DNA from: Neocallimastix lanati (nom. inval.) | Lineage: Eukaryota > Neocallimastigomycota > Neocallimastigomycetes > Neocallimastigales > Neocallimastigaceae | Direction: 5' to 3' | NCBI GenBank assembly: GCA_016946835.1 | Contig: JACVTC010000223.1 | Coordinates: 1 to 64,000 of the forward strand | Length of the DNA stretch: 64,000 nucleotides | In this document: in pieces, positions 48,598 through 64,000 of the stretch | Layout: the number at the start of each line of letters is the position of its first letter | Numbering within the stretch: the stretch's first letter is position 1 | Position numbers and translations under genes: made by a program | Notes under the pieces: model-generated | What the model was told of the DNA's origin: nothing | Databases searched by the model: none | Seen by the model: the letters and a program-made list of their open reading frames with translations, nothing else

Positions 48598-51500
48598 CTT
48601 ATTAATTATGAAATTTTAATGATATATATAGGTAAAATATTAAAATTAGATTACCATTTTTAATAATTTTAAAGTTTCTAATGTATTTTTTGGCGTATGA
48701 CATCTTAAATATGAACTGTTTAATGATAATAATGATTTTATACTATCCTTTAAATATATATAAATAGGTGAAATGTAAAAAGATGACCATATTCTTTTAT
48801 AAAATGTAAGTTTCGGTGAATAGAATGTCTTGAATTTTAAATGTTCGCTATTAAAATAAAATAATTAAATATTATGATATTATTAATATTAATATCTTTT
48901 TAATTATTAATTTAAAATTTAAACCAAGATCTAATATGTTTAATTTACTTGGAGTTTACTATATCTTTAATATTCTGAATAAATTTTTTAGGTCCTTCTA
49001 AAAATATCATATGATGGTCATGATCAAATATATGAAAGCCAGTTATTATACCCTATTTTTATTATTATTATATTTTATATAATAAATTAATATATGAAAC
49101 AGTAATTTCTAAAATATTTTTAACATTATTAATATTTTTAAAAGAAAACATATTTATATTTAATACTAATTTAGAATCATTCAATAATTCTTTGTCAATT
49201 CGATATCCTTCTATATCATAATTTTCAATAAAATCTATTGGGTTGTCATTATCTGATTTATTTTTATCATTTATTGAATCAATGCTGACATTATTGGAAT
49301 TCATAATGATATTGCTAATATCATTATTATTCCATTTTTTATCATCGTTTTTACTATGTTTTAAATCATTTTTATTGATTAGAATTTTAGATTTGATATT
49401 ATTATTATTATTGACTTCACCCTTCTTATTTTGTTCAAGTTCATATTTAAGGAACTCTTTAATATTTAATTCATTAATAATTCTTATTAGGTTTGAAATA
49501 TTTTGATTTTCAGATTTGCTTTTTTTTTTTTTTTAAGTAATGTATTTGAATTATATTTAATAATATGTAAAATTTTTACTATAAGTATAAATAACTCATA
49601 AATATGTTTATATTTATATAAACTTACTCTGAAATTATAATGATTCTTGAAAAATCAAAAATAGTAACTTCGTTTAAATTAGTTATTATATTCTTAACAA
49701 TCGGATGTGATACTGTTATTTTTATTTTTAATGATGTCCCATATTCAATATAATTAGCATTACCAACAAAATTTGTACCTTTCTCTTTTTATGAAATAAA
49801 CATTAAATGATTAATATTAATTTATATATTTTAAATAATTAAATATATTATTACCTTTTATATGAAAATTTGTTTCTACTGGTGAAGTTAATGTTAATTC
49901 TTTAATACCTGTTAAGAGTGGTGCTAGTGCTAATAATTTGTTATCGATATTATTAAAATCAATTATATATCAATAAATATCAAATTGGAATTAAAAAAAT
50001 TTTATTTCTTATAATTTTATTAATAATTACAATAGGATGCAACTCCATATATAATATTAGGTATATAAGTTGTTCTGAAATTTTCAATATAATCAAATTC
50101 TGGTATTTGTAAATTATATTAATATAATATATGAAGATATTTTATAATATATAATAACTTATTTAATAATAATTATAATATACTTTCTGAAATATATTTT
50201 TTTTCTTTTGGAACTTCATAATCTCTATCATGAATCTGATGATATTATGGAAAGAATGAAAAAGATATTATTATGGATAATTTTACTATAATAATAATAA
50301 AGCTTATTAAAATATACTTCAATATTTAGTTTTTTATATAATAAATTATTGATAAGTTCTTCATCTTTAATATGTCCACTTAATAACATATGTACTGAAT
50401 TAAATATAACTTTATTATTATCTTGACGACGCTTTTCGTTGCACTTATATTCTTTCTCAGTATCAAGAAATGTGAATTTACAATAACTATATAATTTTTA
50501 AATAAAAATTAGTATGATTCGGTTTATTATTTATTTAAAAATGTTAAATATCTAAAAATAATGAATATCTATATATTATATATTATATATATACGTGGGG
50601 GCAACCATAGCATAATTTATTTTTTTGGAAGATGGTTTTGGAGGCATTGATTTAGCAGATATTATTTCTATTGCAATTGGATTCAAACTTTATTTAAATA
50701 TAAAAAATTATGACTTTAATTAATTATATATATATATATATATAATTAATATGAATAATATAATTATTAATATTAAATTTACCAATCTCTTTGTTTTGTA
50801 GATAGTAATGGTTCTGAAAGAGAAAGTTTAAATCCAAATTGTTTTATTTCACCTACAGAATAGTCTAAGCTATTTTAATATGCATATAAAATGTATTAAT
50901 TTTTTTTTTTTTTTTTTTTTTGATAGATATTTTAATTCTTTTTTTTTTTTCTTTAAAGTATTTACATTTTTTCTACTTCATTTTCATCAAAAAATAATTT
51001 AGTAATATCTAATGTGGTTTTCCAAATTAATTTATATTCGTCTTCTTCTTTTCTTTTTGAAAAAATATCATTATTAAATTTACCATTTATTTTTGATTTA
51101 TTAATTTTAATATCTTCTTTTGGTACTTTATTATTTTTATTTGTAGAACTTTTTGTTTCAAATTCTGAATTATCAGTACTTTTGCTTTTATTAATTTTTC
51201 TATCATTTTCAGTAAAGTTATTTTTATCATCCTTTTTGTTGCTTTTATTAATTTTATTATTTTCATTGTTAATTTTTCTCTCACGCTGTTTTGCATTAAT
51301 ATTGTTTTCATAATTGTTTTCATCATTTTCATTTGAATTTTTCTTTTTTTTACTTTTTTGGGTAGGTGTATTAAAATTTTTATTTTTTGAATAATTAATA
51401 TGTGATCTTACTGGTGAAGTTGATCTCGAATGAGATGAAAGAGCTTTTACTGTTTTTTCTGGAATTGAGAAGTGATGTGGATGTGGTCTTATATGAATGG

Positions 51501-52790
51501 TATAATCAAATTCATCAATATAATCTCCTGGCAAAATATTAAAATTATTTTGTCTATATGAATCATTATATTCATGATTAATATTATTATTTAAAGTATA
51601 AGTAGAGTTTTGTTGTGGATATTCTTTAAGAACTTTATTATTTTCGTTTTTTGATTTCTTAGAATCATTTTGTTTAAAGTGATATTTGCTTTTATTTGAA
51701 ATTTGAAATGATTTTCTAAGTTGTAAATTTAATTTTTGTAAACTCTCATAAACAGGTTTTATAGGAATTAATGAAAAATCATAATTAATTACTGATGATT
51801 GATTTGATAAAGATTTATCATCCTTTTCATTGTTATATGTTTTATCCTTTTTTATTTCCTTATTTTGATCTACTTTAGGATTTAAATTATTTAAAGGTTC
51901 ATTTTTTGATTTTAAATTATGTTGACAAGAATCAATATTTTTTTTAGAATTAATATTCATATTTTTTTTTGCTTTAATTTGTCTATATATATATTCATTT
52001 GATACTATTTTTCTTTCATTATTAGGTACTAATTTCCATATCTTTATTTCAACTTGTTTGTTATATAATTTTTTTAGAAAATCCTTTTATATATTGACAT
52101 AATTATTTTATTTTATTTTATTTTTAAATTAATTATAAATTTATAATAAATTTATTGAGTATATAAATAAAATAATGTATCCTTAAATGTAAAATTAAAT
52201 ATATTTGTTTATCAAATTAAAATTCTTACTAAATTAATTTCGATGTCATGAAAAGTACGGTATGTTGAATTTGAATAATGGACTACATCAGACTTTTTAA
52301 ATAAAATTAAATGATAGTAAATATATATAAATCATTATGTATTTTATTCCAAAATTTTATATCAATAAAAAACTCATACTTCTCCTTCAATTGTCCCAGC
52401 AATCGTGTATGAAAAATAGTAACTTGCGTCATCTTCAAATTTATTTTTTGCTTTTTTTTTTTTATCGCTTGATTTTACTTCTTTATCAGAATTATCAGAA
52501 CTTGTATTATTATTTTCATTAGTTAATATATTTTTTTCATTTTTTTTACTATTTTTCTTTATATCATTATTATCTTCTATTTCATCATTTGTCTTAACTT
52601 CTCCATTAATAAGAATATCTAATATTAGGTAAATAATAATATATTAATTTTATTATATTTATATAATATATATATAATTAATTAATTTTTAACCTTTTTC
52701 TATAAAAAAATCAATAATAACATTTAATCGTATTGTATGAGAATCACATAAAAATTTGCTTTCTTCGATATCTATTTTTGAATTTAACAT
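47826..52790 (-). CDS. CFAP92/DUF4550-like cilium or flagellum protein, about 16 exons
   Basis: Exons (minus): 52790-52694, 52618-52380, 52292-52230, 52083-50966, 50869-50783, 50687-50595, 50486-50318, 50235-50184, 50099-~50033, ~49954-49855, 49784-49628, 49518-49101, 49052-48949, 48847-48655, 48407-48096, 47990-47826. An N-terminal segment ending EIKIWK resembles DUF4550. A long Lys/Asn/Ser-rich low-complexity exon follows. A conserved series comes after it: LNPIAIEIISAKSMPPKP, YCKF, LNIEIHDRD, LLALAPLL, IEYGTSLKIKI, TGFHIFDHDHHMIFLEG. I match this order to CFAP92 (KIAA1257), found in flagellated organisms. The exon 9-10 junction is unresolved: the frame fits only a GT…TG join, so there is a mutation, error or odd intron. 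Family recognition is from memory. Confidence 0.6.
48413..48500. repeat. 10-bp tandem repeat in an intron of the CFAP92-like gene
   Basis: Near-perfect repeats of TATTTTATTA, about nine copies. The same intron holds a poly-A of about 45 at 48545-48590 on the plus strand. Confidence 0.8.
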
Positions 52791-54255
52791 ATTTCTTTAC
52801 TTTTTACTGTCCTTTCTTTACTTTTTACTATCCTTTCTTTACTTTTTTTTTTTTTTTTTTTTCATAATATTTTTAATTATCTATTCTCATAATAATTATA
52901 TATAATTAATATAAAAAGTTTATTTAATAAAAATTTTATAAAATTAATTATTTCAAAAAGATTATTGGATGTTTTTTTACATTAATATATATATATATTT
53001 AATATTCTTAATGCTTAAAAATAGAAAAAATATCCGATGATATTTGTAATTTAAATAAATATAAAATTCTTCTAAAAAATTTTTTCTATTATTGTAATTT
53101 ATTTTAATTAATTCTTCAAAATACCCAAAATAAATTACTTTAATTTTAAAAATATATATGTAATAATGATAATACTATTATTAATTTAAATATATATATA
53201 AATTAAGGAATTTCGCTTAAATTTTAATATTTAATTATTTTTTCAGTTAAGATTTAGTATTTTTTTATAGGACAATAATTTGTTTCATTTTATATATTTA
53301 TCCCTAAGATATTTTTACTTTAAATTTTTATATATATATATATATTTAATTTTAAAGATATCATTAATGTTTTATAATATTATACTATTTTATACTACAT
53401 CAATATACACTTTATTTTATTTTATTAAAAGTATACTACTTTATACTACTTCTATATATATATTATATTGTTTTATTTTATTCAATTTATACTTTATATA
53501 TAAATTTCTACAATTTATTATTTTATTTTATTTAATCTGCTTTACATTTATATTTTACCATTTATTTTATTTTGTTTTATTTTATTCAATCTATACTTAA
53601 TATTTATATTTCTATTATTTAATTTTTTTTTATTTTATTTTATTCAATATGTACTTTATATTTCTACTATTCATTTTATTTTTTATTATGAAAAAAAAAA
53701 AATTTTTTTAGTACAACTTACATTGAAATATTGATAATTATATAAAAGTTTTTTTTTTTTAACTTTGAATACTTAATATTTTAATATTCAGTAATACAAT
53801 AATACTTTATTAATTTTCTTATTTAAATATATTTATATATATATATTATTATTATTAATATATATTTCTAATTAATAAATTTAAATGCAAAATTTAATTT
53901 TTTCTAATATCATTTTCTTGAAATAAAAAAATAACCTAATAAAATTATAATATATTAATTTTCTATTATAATTTTTGAAAAATTAATATTAAATTTTAAT
54001 TCTTATATATTTTAACAACTTTATATTCACTATTATTTTAAATTATTATGTTTAAATAGCTTCATTATAAATATTTAAATATTATTGTTTGTTTTAATAT
54101 CACTAATCCTTTAAAAACATTAAAATGAAAATTATATAAAATTAAAATTTTATATTTTAAGTTTGTGTTTAAACTTTAATTAAAATTAATACAAATAAAA
54201 ATGAAAAAGTTATAATAAAATTTTTTAGATAAAATTATTTTTACATTATAATTAA

Positions 54256-54289
<34 letters not shown>

Positions 54290-54396
54290 CATACATATAC
54301 AAATTAAACATGAAAATTTTGATATATTAATAAAAAAAATATTAAATTTTATAAATATATAAATATTGATATTAAATTTGATAAATATATTCTACA
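52791..54396. other. Divergent intergenic region with tandem repeats
   Basis: Lies between two head-to-head genes, so it must hold both promoters. Starts with ~22-bp repeats of TCCTTTCTTTACTTTTTACT (52795-52845). Imperfect ~60-70-bp units built on TTTTATTTTATTCAAT…ATACTTTATAT recur at about 53390-53670. No further gene seen. Confidence 0.5.

Positions 54397-64000
<9,604 letters not shown>

Noticed and set aside
51014-51313. Plus-strand Leu/Ser/Phe-rich ORF
   Set aside because: Shadow of the low-complexity exon of the minus-strand CFAP92-like gene.

Overview
The window is extremely AT-rich eukaryotic nuclear DNA. It has long homopolymer and trinucleotide tracts, split genes with many short AT-rich introns, and conserved eukaryotic genes. 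The PP2A B56, NOT1, SGF73 and CSF1 homologues, Tf1/sushi-like Ty3 retrotransposons and a cilium/flagellum-type gene together suggest a zoosporic early-diverging fungus. The AT-rich architecture fits an anaerobic gut fungus (Neocallimastigomycota). That assignment is inference from composition and gene content, not from a marker gene. I saw no rRNA, tRNA or CRISPR array.

Layout. Positions 1-23,950 are a transposon-dominated accessory block. A decayed minus-strand ORF sits at the left edge. A full-length Ty3-type element follows (1940-9149, 5-bp target duplication TACGA), with one nonsense codon in integrase. Next is a nest of three solo LTRs from two families (9956-12432), each with its own perfect target duplication. 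A second Ty3 element (12435-18728) has an intact 1458-residue gag-pol with a chromodomain and LTRs identical over 424 bp. Then come an AT desert, a decayed FLYWCH/MULE transposase (minus) and a MITE-like unit.

Positions 26,214-64,000 are a gene-bearing block. It holds a PP2A B56 regulatory subunit (+, 12 exons), a LINE remnant, a second MULE scrap, NOT1 (+, 9 exons, 2040 aa), a second LINE remnant (-), an SGF73/ataxin-7-like SAGA subunit (-, 8 exons), a CFAP92/DUF4550-like flagellar protein (-, at least 16 exons) and the N-terminal ~2420 residues of a CSF1/BLTP1 bridge-like lipid-transfer protein (+, 23 exons, running off the right edge). Exon models were built by hand. Except for one junction in the CFAP92-like gene, every splice keeps the reading frame.

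Most notable points. (1) Two introns, one in SGF73 and one in CSF1, are not GT-AG. Both begin ATATCCTTTT and end AC, with a TTAAC/TTAAT branch-like motif 13-15 nt upstream. This is the U12-type AT-AC signature and implies a working minor spliceosome. (2) Both Ty3 elements lack a tRNA primer site. The 11-13 nt right after the 5' LTR are complementary to a segment ~35-45 nt downstream of the LTR TATA box, as in Tf1-type self-priming. (3) The LTRs and leaders carry ordered sets of hairpins that are conserved between copies.
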